64,000 nt of DNA from Plantago major (GCA_026545765.1 CM048843.1:9447501-9511500); one strand, 5' to 3'; positions 11,080 through 20,970 are shown, numbered from the stretch's first letter. The notes: generated by a model not told the origin, from the letters alone. Numbers and translations: made by a program.

Positions 11080-12633
11080 ATGGCACCCCCAAAAGTTTAC
11101 CCGGAGCCTCTGCGAGTAGAACCACCGAGCTTTGTCATCCCAAACTCCTCAGACTCCTCTGACTCAAATTCCCCACCATCTCCCATTGAAGTCTCCTCTG
11201 ATTCCAGCACAGCGGCTTCTTTCCAATCGGCGGCCGATACCTCTCCCAACACCCAATCTCCGCACAGGATTACCTTTGGGTCCGTTCATCTGGATGAGAA
11301 TTTTCCTCCCACCACAGGTACGTTTACTGGCACATCCCGAAAGGACGACTCTCCTGTACCACCGACATCCTTTGACTCCCAGTCTAAGTCTGAAGACACT
11401 GAGAATAATTCCGAAGAAATGGGTCAAGGTGGTGTTGATATGGATATCGATCAATCTTCTGAGTCTAGGTCACAGGTGAAAATGTCTCAGGAAAATGATG
11501 AGGGTGAGTCCACTGAAACAGAGAGTGTTGCGGAAGAGACTTCTGACCCTGTCTCTGAAACCCTAGACAACACTCCGGACGACAATGAGGTACAATCCTT
11601 CTCTGACTATGAGGGGTGTGCATACAACTTGAATTTCTTTCGACTGTCTGATTTTGAGAGGTTTGATGATTTCTGTTTGCGTACTGTGGATGAGGAACGT
11701 TTGATTGATGAATATGTGTTTGAGAAAATGAACTTGCTTGAGTTTCTGCAAACTAGAAATCTATTATACTATGTTACTCACCTGGAACCCTATGCTCCTG
11801 CTATGGTGCGGGAATTGTTTTGCAACATGTCAAAAATTTTTGGTGAATGTGAGTCTCCTAAGTTTCACAAAGTTTATGTTCGTGGCAAAGTATTTTCTGT
11901 CAATGCGAAATTGGTGAATGAGGTAATGCATAGGGATCCCAATCTAGTGGAAACACCTCTAACTGTGCCAATGGATGCTATTGCTCGTGAACTCACTTTG
12001 AATAGAGTGACCAAATGGCCGAAGAATGGTTTACGTGCTAAGCTGTGTTCCTCCTTGATTTCTGCTCTGTTTCGACTTAGCCTTTATAACTGGTTGCCTT
12101 CGTCAAACTGTAACATCTTGAGTGAAGAAACTGGGGTACTGTTGTATCGACTCAAGATGAATTTGGAGGTCAATTTTGGAGAAAGAATGATGCAACATCT
12201 TGAGAGATTCAGAAACAAGGGGCAGAGTGGTCATTTGATCTTACCTTCGACCATCTATGGAGTGTTGCAACTGCAAGATTTGGAAGCAGATGATATGGAA
12301 GTTCTCAAGGGAGACTTTAAGAAACTTGGTGTCAATAGGCAACTCCTTGAAACTACTCACAGAACTTGTGACTTGCCCTGGGTGAATCCAGATGTCATGG
12401 CTGAGGACACACATCCCCAGTCTGCTCCTTTCAATGTGCCTGATGGTGTTGCAGCTAATTTTGCCAATGTTGACCACAATGTTGGGTCAACATTAGTTCC
12501 CAATATTGCTTCTCTCTCTGCAGGAACACTATCTGATCAAGACAGGTTGCTACTGGCCCAAATCCAAGCTCTGGATGATCAAAATCTGACTCTCAAGGCA
12601 GTTGCAAAAATTTGGAAATTCGACAAAACTTGA
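11080..12633 (+). CDS. Extra (env-position) ORF of element 1, 517 aa, uninterrupted
   Basis: The start ATGGCACCC follows a CT-rich leader in good context. Residues 1 to about 185 are Ser/Pro/Asp/Glu-rich and look disordered. Residues about 186-430 look globular, with RELFCNMSKIFGE and KVYVRGKVFSVNAKLVNEV, which resemble the 'putative plant transposon protein' domain (recalled as PF20167) found after pol in Sireviruses. The C-terminal part includes a Val-Asp-rich stretch encoded over a TGTTGGGTCAACA palindrome. I see no signal peptide or hydrophobic transmembrane segment, so calling it an envelope would be unsupported. It is the only large intact ORF in the element although gag-pol is broken, which could mean recent decay or selection. 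Element 3 keeps only its C-terminal end. Function unknown. Confidence 0.8.
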   Translation: MAPPKVYPEPLRVEPPSFVIPNSSDSSDSNSPPSPIEVSSDSSTAASFQSAADTSPNTQSPHRITFGSVHLDENFPPTTGTFTGTSRKDDSPVPPTSFDSQSKSEDTENNSEEMGQGGVDMDIDQSSESRSQVKMSQENDEGESTETESVAEETSDPVSETLDNTPDDNEVQSFSDYEGCAYNLNFFRLSDFERFDDFCLRTVDEERLIDEYVFEKMNLLEFLQTRNLLYYVTHLEPYAPAMVRELFCNMSKIFGECESPKFHKVYVRGKVFSVNAKLVNEVMHRDPNLVETPLTVPMDAIARELTLNRVTKWPKNGLRAKLCSSLISALFRLSLYNWLPSSNCNILSEETGVLLYRLKMNLEVNFGERMMQHLERFRNKGQSGHLILPSTIYGVLQLQDLEADDMEVLKGDFKKLGVNRQLLETTHRTCDLPWVNPDVMAEDTHPQSAPFNVPDGVAANFANVDHNVGSTLVPNIASLSAGTLSDQDRLLLAQIQALDDQNLTLKAVAKIWKFDKT

Positions 12634-12866
12634 TATCTTTCCTTTCTTCCCAAAAGGGGAGATTAGTTTACCTATTTTACGAAATAACGATGATACATGC
12701 TTAAGTACTTTTGAGAACTTCTTTTTATTTTGGACTGTAATTTAAGTCAGGAATATTGGATTATGACTTCTTTTGTCTATGGAGCAATTAAGGGGGAGTT
12801 TAGTTACTTGTCTACTGTTTAAATCATTCATTTTTGTTGTTCAGGTTTTGTGACGAAAGGTAAGAA

Positions 12867-12879
12867 TTAAGGGGGAGAT
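12867..12879 (+). other. Polypurine tract of element 1
   Basis: AATTAAGGGGGAGA immediately precedes the 3' LTR, as needed for plus-strand priming. The same tract, inverted, lies beside the element 3 LTR. Confidence 0.8.
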
Positions 12880-13799
12880 TGAAAGTGCAAGTTATTGCAC
12901 TTAGTTTGTAATTCGACCTTTCTAACATGACGGGTTCAATATTTGTGGTTGTTTGTGAATGATTATTTTGCAGAAAATAAGAAGCATGACGTAAAGATAG
13001 TCCATGGGCCAAACAGAGTAATAGAGCAATGTGATGGGCTTGAACGAAGAAGAAAAGAGATCTGCGGAGCTGTAAGGCTGTGGCCTTAAGAAAACTGTGT
13101 TGAGATAAGGAATAAGCCCATAATGATTCATGGAAGAATATTATGCTATAAGGAAAGTGAGGTTTAAAAGAGATTGATATCTAGAAGACTCCTTATACCA
13201 TTAATACATCAAAAGGAAGTTTCCTTACCACGAATCCAAGTATTGGAAGACATGGGCCTGCCTGCCTGCTGATCGAAGACGCCTTGCTTCTTCCTGTGCT
13301 GAGTTGCCGCAATATATATAGGGGAAGAAGAAGGCTTTGCAAGGTTGCCGACTCCAAGAACAAAAAGAGAGAAGATTATTTTGTTTAGGCGTCTTGCTTT
13401 ACTAGACCTTTACCTCGGTGTTTACTTGTGAGTATTCTCTAAAGATTGAGAATTACTCTAGTATCATTGAACTAGAATAGGTTTTTCTTATCTGTTCTAG
13501 GTCTAGTTTTTCTATAAGTTTAATCAATCGTTTGTGATTGAATTAAACTTCTTTTTGTAATTCTACTTTTCAATTTTAGTAGAAGTTTTGCTTTCTGGCT
13601 TCGGTATCTTTATATACCGCTTTAGAAATCTCGTTAGGTTTATTCCACTTTACTTTTTAGAGTTTTGTCAATTACGGTTCTTTGTAGTAATGATACAGTC
13701 GATCCTTTGTTCTTTGTTGAAAGCGGTGTTATTCAACATCAATAAATAACATCGTTCGAAATCGCCCGTAAGATCAATCCGTCCGGTCTGCTTTTAACA
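12880..13799 (+). repeat. 3' LTR of element 1
   Basis: The right direct repeat, ending TTTTAACA and followed by CTAAC. The first ~700 bp match the 5' LTR almost base for base. The final ~200 bp carry many small replacements, and the TGTTGACTCAACA motif is reduced to TGTTATTCAACA. Confidence 0.92.
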
Positions 13800-13901
13800 C
13801 TAACATCCAAAGCAAATCAAGATTTACGTACATGTTCCTTTTGGAGGAGTAATCTACATAATTCATCTCAAGCACTCAAAAAAGGCGAAATAACCGTAAA
13901 T

Positions 13902-14396
13902 CTACCACACACATTTCATGACAGAACGTGGAGAGTTAGGCATCGAAAGAGCCTTTTTTAGAACATCAATAACTTCCAGTATGTTTGCCTTCTTCCCAGA
14001 AATCATTCTACCATTTGCTTTAGACAGCTTCCAGGTTTTATGATCATCAACGCATCCCGTTTGTGATTTCGTCCTGGAATCACCACAAGTTTGTGCAACC
14101 CTGCCTCTACATTTTAAAGCTTCTTCATTCAGTTCCTCCCATAACATATCCATTTTCTCCTCTTTCTCATCACTATCGAAGTGCAAGTAGTCTATCCTCC
14201 AACTAGTGACACTGGCCTCAGATTCTTGGAAAAGAGAAAGATTATGTTTCTTTTCATCATCATCCAATTCTGCTTTGATGACACCTGCTTCGTGATTGGA
14301 AGTGGACGAACAAGGGAACCGGCAAAGAGGTGGTGACTCGAGGCAACTCGGAAGCGAGTCGACAGGGAAGATGAAGTCTTTCTTTGCAATAGCCAT
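13902..14396 (-). CDS. Plant protein of unknown function, 164 aa
   Basis: A single-exon minus-strand ORF starting MAIAKKDFIFPVDSLPSC. It is hydrophilic and acidic in the middle (LDDDEKKHN, DSDEKEEKMDMLWEELNEE) and Lys-rich toward the C-terminus, ending VLKKALSMPNSPRSVMKC. The KMDxLWEExNEE motif is familiar to me from uncharacterised plant proteins, but I cannot name a function. No signal peptide or membrane segment is seen. It lies just outside the element 1 target site and looks intact, so it is a plausible host gene. Confidence 0.62.
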   Translation of the reverse strand: MAIAKKDFIFPVDSLPSCLESPPLCRFPCSSTSNHEAGVIKAELDDDEKKHNLSLFQESEASVTSWRIDYLHFDSDEKEEKMDMLWEELNEEALKCRGRVAQTCGDSRTKSQTGCVDDHKTWKLSKANGRMISGKKANILEVIDVLKKALSMPNSPRSVMKCVW

Positions 14397-14601
14397 AAGT
14401 GTTAGATTCTTAGGCCTTTGTTATGAAGACGAGGTATATTATGGTGTGGTTGGTTTGGAAGGTAGGAAACTGTGAATGGTTGAGACTATGTGTTAAGATT
14501 TTAGTTCAACAGCTATATGTGAATTTCATATATTGGGTTGGGTCCCATCAGAGTCCTAATCTTGTGACATGGTTGTTCATGAAACCAAACATGAGAGTTT
14601 A

Positions 14602-14690
14602 CTTAACAGATTATTGACCAAGCATTAAGGTTGTCACTTGTGACTTGGAGTCTTAGACACATGCTTAACAGATTATTGACCAAGCATTAA
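14602..14690. repeat. Spaced 27-bp direct repeat
   Basis: Identical 27-bp copies beginning cttaacagattattgacc at 14602-14628 and 14664-14690, separated by 35 bp. Confidence 0.8.
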
Positions 14691-14754
14691 TGATTCTTTA
14701 CTTGAAGTAATTCACACTTCTGGGCTTATCATATTATACCCATAGATGATGAAC

Positions 14755-15062
14755 GTTAGAACATCAGTGCTCTAATTTCCAGATGTTTATTCATCTCCAA
14801 AGTTAACTTGACCATCGATTTTTGCTTCTAATATTAATGGTCCTTCTAATGTTGAAAGTCCTAATGCATATTTTCTTTCTCCTATCAGCGTTCATCAAGA
14901 GGAATTGATTTCGCAGAGTTAAATCTAAATTTGAGAAATTACGGTTCTAGGAGAGGTTTTGGCCGGCTAAACTATAACATGATTAAAAAAATTGAGGGAA
15001 GTTTCATGGAGTTGATGCTTGTCAGATAGTTGTTTGCTCATTCACATAACATTCAGTAATCT
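14755..15062 (+). pseudogene. F-box/FBD gene fragment (exon 3 end, intron, exon 4 part)
   Basis: Reads alongside 24770-25090 of the F-box gene: gttagaaca...atttccagatg at the end of exon 3, an intron-like stretch, then an acceptor followed by gttcatcaagaggaa and ttgagaaatta, and finally an FBD-like block (tcatggagttgatgcttgtcaga). Because the intron is kept, this is a DNA-level duplicate rather than a retrocopy. Stops in every frame show it is dead. Confidence 0.6.
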
Positions 15063-15138
15063 TGATTCTTGGGCACAGCAAGTAAACTTTATGTTTGCAA
15101 GTAGTTTGTATGTTGAGAGGGAGATAGATATGCTATTT

Positions 15139-15189
15139 CTCCCACACAGCTAACTGAAGGCAAGAGTACTTGGGACACCAGATAAAAAG
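15139..15189 (+). promoter_or_regulatory. U2 snRNA promoter: USE and TATA
   Basis: CTCCCACACAG near 15139-15149 matches the plant USE RTCCCACATCG at 8 of 11 positions, and TAAAAAG near 15183 lies 31 bp before the RNA start. The gap of about 34 bp is the polymerase II spacing. Confidence 0.68.
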
Positions 15190-15213
15190 GGGCTTGGGCT
15201 CTTTGGAAAACTC

Positions 15214-15409
15214 ATACCTTTCTCTGCCTTTTGGCTAAGATCAAGTGTAGTATCTGTTCTTATCAGTTTAATATCTGATATGTAGTCCATTGGGCTACAA
15301 CGATATTAATCTAATTTTTGTAGGGGGAAGAGTCTAATGTGTAGCTTGCTGTACTGCCTCTTCAAGAGTTGCCCACGCGTTGCACTACTGCATGGACCTG
15401 GTGCACCCT
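15214..15409 (+). ncRNA. U2: U2 spliceosomal snRNA
   Basis: Starts ATACCTTTCTCTGCCTTTTG and continues with GTGTAGTATCTGTTCTTATC, which contains the GTAGTA branch-site-pairing core, then the stem IIa region TTTAATATCTGATATG. The Sm site AATTTTTG follows. Stem IIb (GTAGTCC/GGGCTAC) and stem III (GTGTAG/CTGTAC) differ from the consensus I recall but still pair using G-U wobbles. The stem IV region (CCCACGCG...CACTACTGCATGG) is present, giving about 196 nt. Conserved promoter, conserved core and paired changes support a working gene. The product binds the intron branch site in the nucleus. CCAAATTTAGTTTCAAA just downstream resembles the plant 3' box. Confidence 0.92.
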
Positions 15410-15489
15410 GCCAAATTTAGTTTCAAAGGTATAAGAAGTTTCATTCTCCTCTTTTTATCTTTAGTAATATGCAGTTTTCAGTTAACTGC

Positions 15490-15590
15490 ACTGGGAGTCG
15501 AGGCCATTCCAATACATGCGTGAACTGACAATCCATCTTTTCTCAAAGATGTTCATCTATAGAGTAGTTGTGCTACTTATATCTAGATAT
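15490..15590 (+). pseudogene. F-box gene exon-3-like fragment
   Basis: gtgaactgacaatccatc and gttgtgctacttatatctag align with the exon-3-like fragment at 21480-21560 (agtgaactggcaatccgtc, gttgtgcttcttatttctag). Together with 14755-15062 it places U2 inside duplicated F-box gene debris. Confidence 0.45.
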
Positions 15591-15712
15591 AATAATATGG
15601 CGGTCCAAACCGAGCTCGGTTAATATATGGGTGTACATCCAAGGATAGGGAATTGCCTGGTGTGTTTGTTTCATTCCGATGGATAAAAGGATAATTGAGA
15701 TAATTGTACTTA

Positions 15713-15958
15713 CTCCGTCCCGCAGAACTTAATACATTTGTCATTTTTAGATGTCCCACAAAACTTCATACATTACTAAAAAATGAAGCTACCCATACCC
15801 AATAAATAATAAATAATCTCAACTTTACACTCAAATTACACAATTTGCCATTAAAAGTACACTTTTTCCCACTTCTTCTATATTCTATCATTACTTTAAC
15901 TTTTCGCATAAAACTGCACGGTAACCTTAATGTATGAAGTTCTCCGGGACGTCGGGAG
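15713..15958. mobile_element. Stowaway-type MITE, copy 1
   Basis: 246 bp bounded by CTCCGTCCC and GGGAG with the TA target duplication (15711-15712, 15959-15960). Its interior (for example the complement of cgaaaagttaaagtaatg) matches the second copy in inverted orientation. Confidence 0.85.
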
Positions 15959-15959
15959 T

Positions 15960-16518
15960 AAGAGAAGATCAAGTAAGAGCCATACTATCAATGGCGAATC
16001 CAAAACGAAAGTTTGGGGGGGGGGGGGGGTCGAAGTTTAGAAAGAAAATTTAGGGGGTCAAGAGAAGGGAAAAAAGAAGTTTGAGACTCGAACTTGCAAC
16101 CTCCAGCATAAAAACAAGCTCCACAACCACATAAATTAATAGCAATATAATTAGTATTAACATATCAATACAAATCTATTTAATTTGTCATACATTACTA
16201 CTAATTAAAAAGCGGAGAAAAGTTGAGCTGGGGTCAAGTGACCCCTCTTGACCCAGCCTACCCTCGCTAGTGCATACTATCCACCATTAGCGTTACTTCG
16301 TCAAAATGACTCAAAAGAGATAGCAAGCTTATGGAGAGTGAATTTCTAACCTAGTCAAGATCATTTAATCAATATTTGAGTGTTAAAAGAGTAGGATGAG
16401 AGTTTAAAATACTAAGTACAATTAGAGTCGGACATATCTAAGAATTGGCGGTTCAGGTTCTCGGTTCCAGTTGGTCAAGATACTGGAATCGAAACCGTAA
16501 CCGCATGGTCAAGACCGC

Positions 16519-16560
<42 letters not shown>

Positions 16561-16617
16561 AGTTGATTATCATTTGCTAAATTACTTATAATATCTTAGT
16601 TTGTCAATTTATTTATA
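15960..16617. other. Non-coding spacer with G-run and T-run
   Basis: Contains a G homopolymer near 16014-16030, a roughly 38-base T homopolymer near 16519-16556, and text like gactcgaacttgcaacctcc that is common in degraded plant repeats. No gene is seen. Confidence 0.5.
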
Positions 16618-16868
16618 CTCCCTCCGTCCCGGAGAACTTCATACATTAGGGTTAGCGCGCAGTTTTATGCGAAAAGTTAAAGTAATGATAGAATATAGAA
16701 AATGTGAAAAAAAGTGTACTTTTATTGGCAAAATGTGTAATTTAAATATAAAGTTTAGATTGTTCATTATTTGTTGGGTGTGGGGTAGCTTCCTTTTTTT
16801 GGAAATGTATGAAGTTCTGTGGAACGGTTAAAAATGACAAATGTATAAAGTTCTGCGGGACGAGGGAG
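16618..16868. mobile_element. Stowaway-type MITE, copy 2
   Basis: 251 bp starting CTCCCTCCGTCCCGGAG and ending CGAGGGAG, flanked by TA on both sides. Same family as 15713-15958 but in the opposite orientation, 660 bp away. Confidence 0.88.
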
Positions 16869-16984
16869 TACATAAATGATAAAGCTAGTTATGCTTATAT
16901 TTACTTTTTTTTTTTTTTTTTAGAATATCACTATTACAATCATATTACATGAAACTAATATATCATATTCACTTAGTTTCAATT

Positions 16985-17420
16985 ATAATCTTTTCTTCTG
17001 TATGAATCAATCTTATTCCATTACAATTCCTTCCCGATACCTCCCAAGAAAGATATCCGTTTTCTGAAAGATTCCGGCTTTCGTACTTTGGTGGGTCTCC
17101 GAGATCCTTTCACTGACCTATGTTGTGTTGAGGGGATATCTATCTAATCCGATCGATTGCGTAAAGTCTGCGATAGCAACGGAACCGGGGAAAGTATACA
17201 GAAAAAGACAGTTCTTTTCTATTAGATTAGTATAGTATTTTCGATTCGATTAGATTAGTTTTAGTGAGTCCTTTCTCCCGTGATGAACTGTTGGCACCAG
17301 TCCTACATTTTATTTTGTCTATGTGGGCCGTGGGGCTCGGCGTGTACATGAGAGAAGCAAGGAGGTTAACCTCTTACAAATATACAACACGGATTCTGGC
17401 AATGCAATAACTTACTAAAT
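16985..17420. other. Probable plastid DNA insert (NUPT)
   Basis: The stretch from about ttcccgatacctcccaag through gcaacggaaccggggaaag, gtgatgaactgttggcacc and atgagagaagcaaggagg to gattctggcaatgcaa is text I recall from land-plant chloroplast intergenic DNA. I cannot name the spacer with certainty. It carries small substitutions and deletions relative to that memory, as expected of an older nuclear copy. No complete gene lies within it. Confidence 0.5.
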
Positions 17421-17689
17421 CCTAGTTATATTACTTAATTTATTATTACTAAATTATTTTACTTAGTTATAAGCCCCAAAAAAATTGGCCAAACAAAGTG
17501 ATGTATAAAAAGGAATTTTTTACCCATAAGTCACTAATGTGCTTCTTTTTTACTTTTAGACACCAATAGATATTAGGCTTACTAATGAGTCACCTTCCTT
17601 ACCCAGAAGACACCAAAAGTGACTGCTTTGTAACTTAAATCGTGTGTATTCATTTTAGGTCACCCTTCTCATTAGTTTAATTAAACAAT

Positions 17690-19500
17690 ATTGCGGTGTC
17701 CTGAATCCACAATCATATCACGATTATTTTGTATTCCTTCTTATGAGCTTTAATTAAATTTTTATAGACCTTCATAGCAAACTTTGTCCGGGAAAAAATT
17801 GCCTCATCACTTTGATCTGGCAAGCGGAGTAGTGAGATGTTTTGAACCAAAATTCTCATGTTGCTTAAGTTTTATTTCTTATTAGTTTAATTAATATTTT
17901 TATTTTTTATTTATACCTCTGGAATAGTTTAGCCTGGACATGACGTGCCACGGGCAAAGTTTACCTCGGGCATGGCATGCCACGGGCAAAGTTTGCCCCG
18001 GGCATGACGTGCCACGGGAAAAGTTTGCCCCGGGCATGGCGTGCCACGGGCAAAGTTTGCCCCGGGCAATTTTTTTTAATTAATCTTGTATATTGTGATT
18101 ATTTTATATTCCTTCTTATGAGCATTAGTTGACAAGTTTAATTCCATTACCACAATATTATGTGATATTTAATTAAATTTTTATAGAACTTCATAGCAAA
18201 CTTTGTCCGGGAAAAAATTGCCTCATCACTGTTTTGAACCAAAATTCTCATGTTGCTTAAGTTTTATTTCATATTAGTTTAATTAATTTTTTATTTTTTT
18301 ATTTATACCTCTGAGAATAGTTTACCGTGGGCATGGCGTGCCACGAGCAAAGTTTGCCCCGGACATGGCGTGCCACGGGCAAAGTTTGCCCGGGGCAATT
18401 TTTTAAAATTAATCTTGTATATTGTGATTATTTTGTATTCCTTCTTATGAGCATTAGTTGACAAGTTTAATTCCATTACCACAATATTATGTGATATTTA
18501 ATTAAATTTTTATAGACATTCATAGTAAACTTTGTCCGGGAAAAAATTGCCTCATCACTTTGATCTGGCAAGCGGAGTAGTGAGATGTTTTGAACCAAAA
18601 TTCTCATGTTGCTTAAGTTTTATTTCTTACTAGTTTAATTAATTTTTTTTATTTTTTTATTTATACCTCTGGGAATAGTTTGCCCCGGGCATGGCGTGCC
18701 ACGGGCAAAGTTTGCCCCGGGCATGGCATGCCACGGGCAAAGTTTTCCCGGGGTAAATTTTTTTAATTAATCTTGTATATTGTGATTATTTTATATTCCT
18801 GCTTATGAGCATTAGTTGACAAGTTTAATTCCATTACCACAATATTATGTGATATTTAATTAAATTTTTATAGACCTTCATAGCAAACTTTGTCCGGGAA
18901 AAAATTGCCTCATTACTTTGATCTGGCAAGCGGAGTAGTGAGATGTTTTGAACCAAAATTCTCATGTTGCTTAAGTTTTTATTCTTATTAGTTTAATTAA
19001 TTTTTTATTTTTTTATTTATACCTCTGGGAATAGTTTGCCCCGGGCATGGCGTGCCACGGGCAAAGTTTGCCCCGGACATGGCATGCCACGGGCAAAGTT
19101 TGCCCCGGGTAAATTTTTTTAATTAATCTTGTATATTGTGATTATTTTGTATTCCTTCTTATGATCATTAGTTGACAAGTTTAATTTCATTGCCACAATA
19201 TTATGTGATATTTAATTAAATTTTTATAGACCTTCATAGCAAACTTTGTCCGGGAAAAATTGCCTCATCACTTTGATCTGGCAAGCGGAGTAGTAAGATG
19301 TTTTGAAACAAAATTCTCATGTTGCTTAAGTTTTATTTCATATTAGTTTAATTAATTTTTTTATTTTTTTATTTATACCTCTGGGATTAGTTTACCCTGG
19401 GCATGGCGTGCCACGGGCAATGTTTGCCCGGGCATGGCGTGCCAAGGGCAAAGTTTGCCCCGGGCAAATTTTTTAATTAATCTTGTATATTGTATTTATT
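17690..19500. repeat. Tandem array of ~355-bp units with palindromic GC-rich cores
   Basis: The phrase aattaatcttgtatattgtg recurs at about 18077, 18408, 18766, 19119 and 19478, giving units of about 331-359 bp, with a diverged partial unit at the start. Each unit joins an AT-rich part (including agcggagtagtgagatg) to two or more copies of a GC-rich module built from GGGCAAAGTTTGCCCC and GGCATGGCGTGCCACG. GGGCAAAnTTTGCCC and TGGCATGCCA are near-perfect palindromes, so each core can fold. Copies differ by a few percent. No ORF. Confidence 0.88.
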
Positions 19501-20400
19501 TTGACTAAGGGGAAGAAAGGTGATTAAGCAACATAGGAAGAAGAAAGGGGAAGAAAGTGAAAATAGGAAGAAGAAAGGTGATTAAGTTGAAATTTTGATC
19601 AAGATACAAGGGTATTATAGGCAATTCGTAATAAATGGTGACTTGAGTGTAAGTAACAAATGTATTGTTGTTTTAGAGTAAAAATTTGTCTCAAAGGTGA
19701 CTGATCCGTAGCTCGCCGGTATAAAAAGGGTTGTACATTTGTATTCACATTTATACATGGAACCGACAATTGTGAAACCGCATGAAACCACCGGTTCCAA
19801 TTTCGACTCGTGGTTCTCGAAATTCAGAACTGAAACTTAACAGTGCGGTTCCTTTTCCGTTCCTGGAACCGTGCGGTTTTAGTTTCAGAACAAGACCCGC
19901 AACTTTCGGTTCGGTTCGGTTCTTGATTCCCGAATCTGTTTGGTCGGGACTAATTATGTACAATGGGAAGGGTGCCAATTAGAGAGTTTCGTGAGAAAAC
20001 AGAAAGTCTAAATAGAGGATCTATTTTTCGACGCGAATGTTACTTTTTTTTTTAAGCATAGCTAGACTCAATTATTGGTTTCTCATATGTTTTTGTTTTA
20101 ATTATTTTTCATCTTTAGTTCTTATTTTTCCTAGGTTTTTTTTATCTTCATATAGGAGTATTTGTTACTTTTTTTTTTAAATGTTAAACATGCTATGTAC
20201 ATTCGTTTGAAATAAATACGTCAAGTGGACTCATAACATGAACAAATTCTAATCCGACCTCTCTAATGTATTCCAATTTTACGTGACATGCGTTAAACTT
20301 TTTTGGTATTTTATCTTAGTATTACTCGGTGTATACAGGTAAGATTTTATACGATTTCTTATCGAACAATTCCTATAAAAAATGTGAAAGAAGATTTTAA
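19501..20400. other. Non-coding stretch with purine-rich and GAACCG-rich parts
   Basis: Begins with purine-rich repeats (ggaagaagaaagg at 19525-19580). Around 19750-19940 a stretch is full of ggttcc/ggaacc and cggttcggttcggttc, a composition seen in hAT element interiors, but I could not find matching termini. No gene is seen. Confidence 0.4.
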
Positions 20401-20754
20401 ATTACTAGAACTTCAGCGACGCGGGAAATAAGCAAGCTTCACGTATTGCTGTATATATACCGTTATAATTTTTAACGGTTTAAAGTGGCGTGACCGGTTG
20501 GCACACTCGTAGACCAGCCCTAGGGTAATAGCACAAGTATATATACAGGGTTTCACTGACACACCTGACATCAACAACATTTCACCTGGAGTAGTGTGGC
20601 CGCCAATTCTACCGCCGACCAATCTTCTTCCATTCCGGTATGACGTATCTTCCTTTCAATTCCTGTCAAAATTCATTTTTACATGAAATATTTCTTGTAA
20701 TGGATCGATTTGCTCATTCATTGATCGAACCCTTTCTTGGATGATTAGCTTTGA

Positions 20755-20919
20755 ATGGCGTTCATGATTCACTTATCTGGGCATCAAGTTGTTCTATCTG
20801 ATGCCCAACAGTGTAAGGAATCAATTCAGCACCTAGATGATGATTATCATTCCAGTCACTACTTTGATGGAACGGAATACGCAAACATGATGATTACCAA
20901 CGAACCTAAAATCACCGGG
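20755..20919 (+). other. Possible exon of an unrecognised gene
   Basis: ATG at 20755 opens a 55-codon frame (MAFMIHLSGHQVVLSDAQQ...) ending at a good donor (ACCGG|GTATGT). A TATATATA about 220 bp upstream (near 20540) could be its promoter. I do not recognise the peptide and cannot link it to a downstream exon with confidence. It could instead be leader DNA of the F-box gene. Confidence 0.3.
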
Positions 20920-20970
20920 TATGTCCTCACCGATCGATTTCATGTTTAATTATCCGTTTTTGCTATGTTG

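Larger units (their letters stand above)
3415..13799 (+). mobile_element. Copia LTR retrotransposon, element 1 (Sirevirus-like)
   Basis: This is a complete element of about 10.4 kb. It has two direct LTRs of about 920 bp that begin TGAAA and end TTTTAACA, a primer binding site, gag-pol in Copia order (protease, integrase, RT, RNase H), an extra ORF after pol, and a polypurine tract. The 5-bp target duplication CTAAC flanks it exactly (3410-3414 and 13800-13804). It inserted between the U1 and U2 genes. The first ~700 bp of the LTRs are nearly identical, while the last ~200 bp differ strongly. Gag-pol is broken in several places, so it is non-autonomous now. The extra ORF and the palindromic repeats outside pol fit the Sirevirus (SIRE/Maximus) group. 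Confidence 0.93.

Noticed and set aside
11080-12633. Extra ORF as a true viral envelope protein
   Set aside because: No signal peptide, no transmembrane segment and no cysteine pattern. Position after pol alone does not make it an envelope.
16014-16030. Long G/C homopolymers (also 25756, 40837, 41799, 61640) as G-quadruplex regulatory elements
   Set aside because: They are single mononucleotide runs of uncertain length, prone to assembly error, in unrelated contexts.
17690-19500. Regular repeats as a CRISPR-like or coding array
   Set aside because: Units of ~355 bp are near-identical along their whole length with no unique spacers, in a plant nuclear context, and stops fall in all frames.
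19750-19940. ggaacc/ggttcc-rich stretch as a hAT element
   Set aside because: Composition is suggestive but I found neither paired termini nor an 8-bp duplication.
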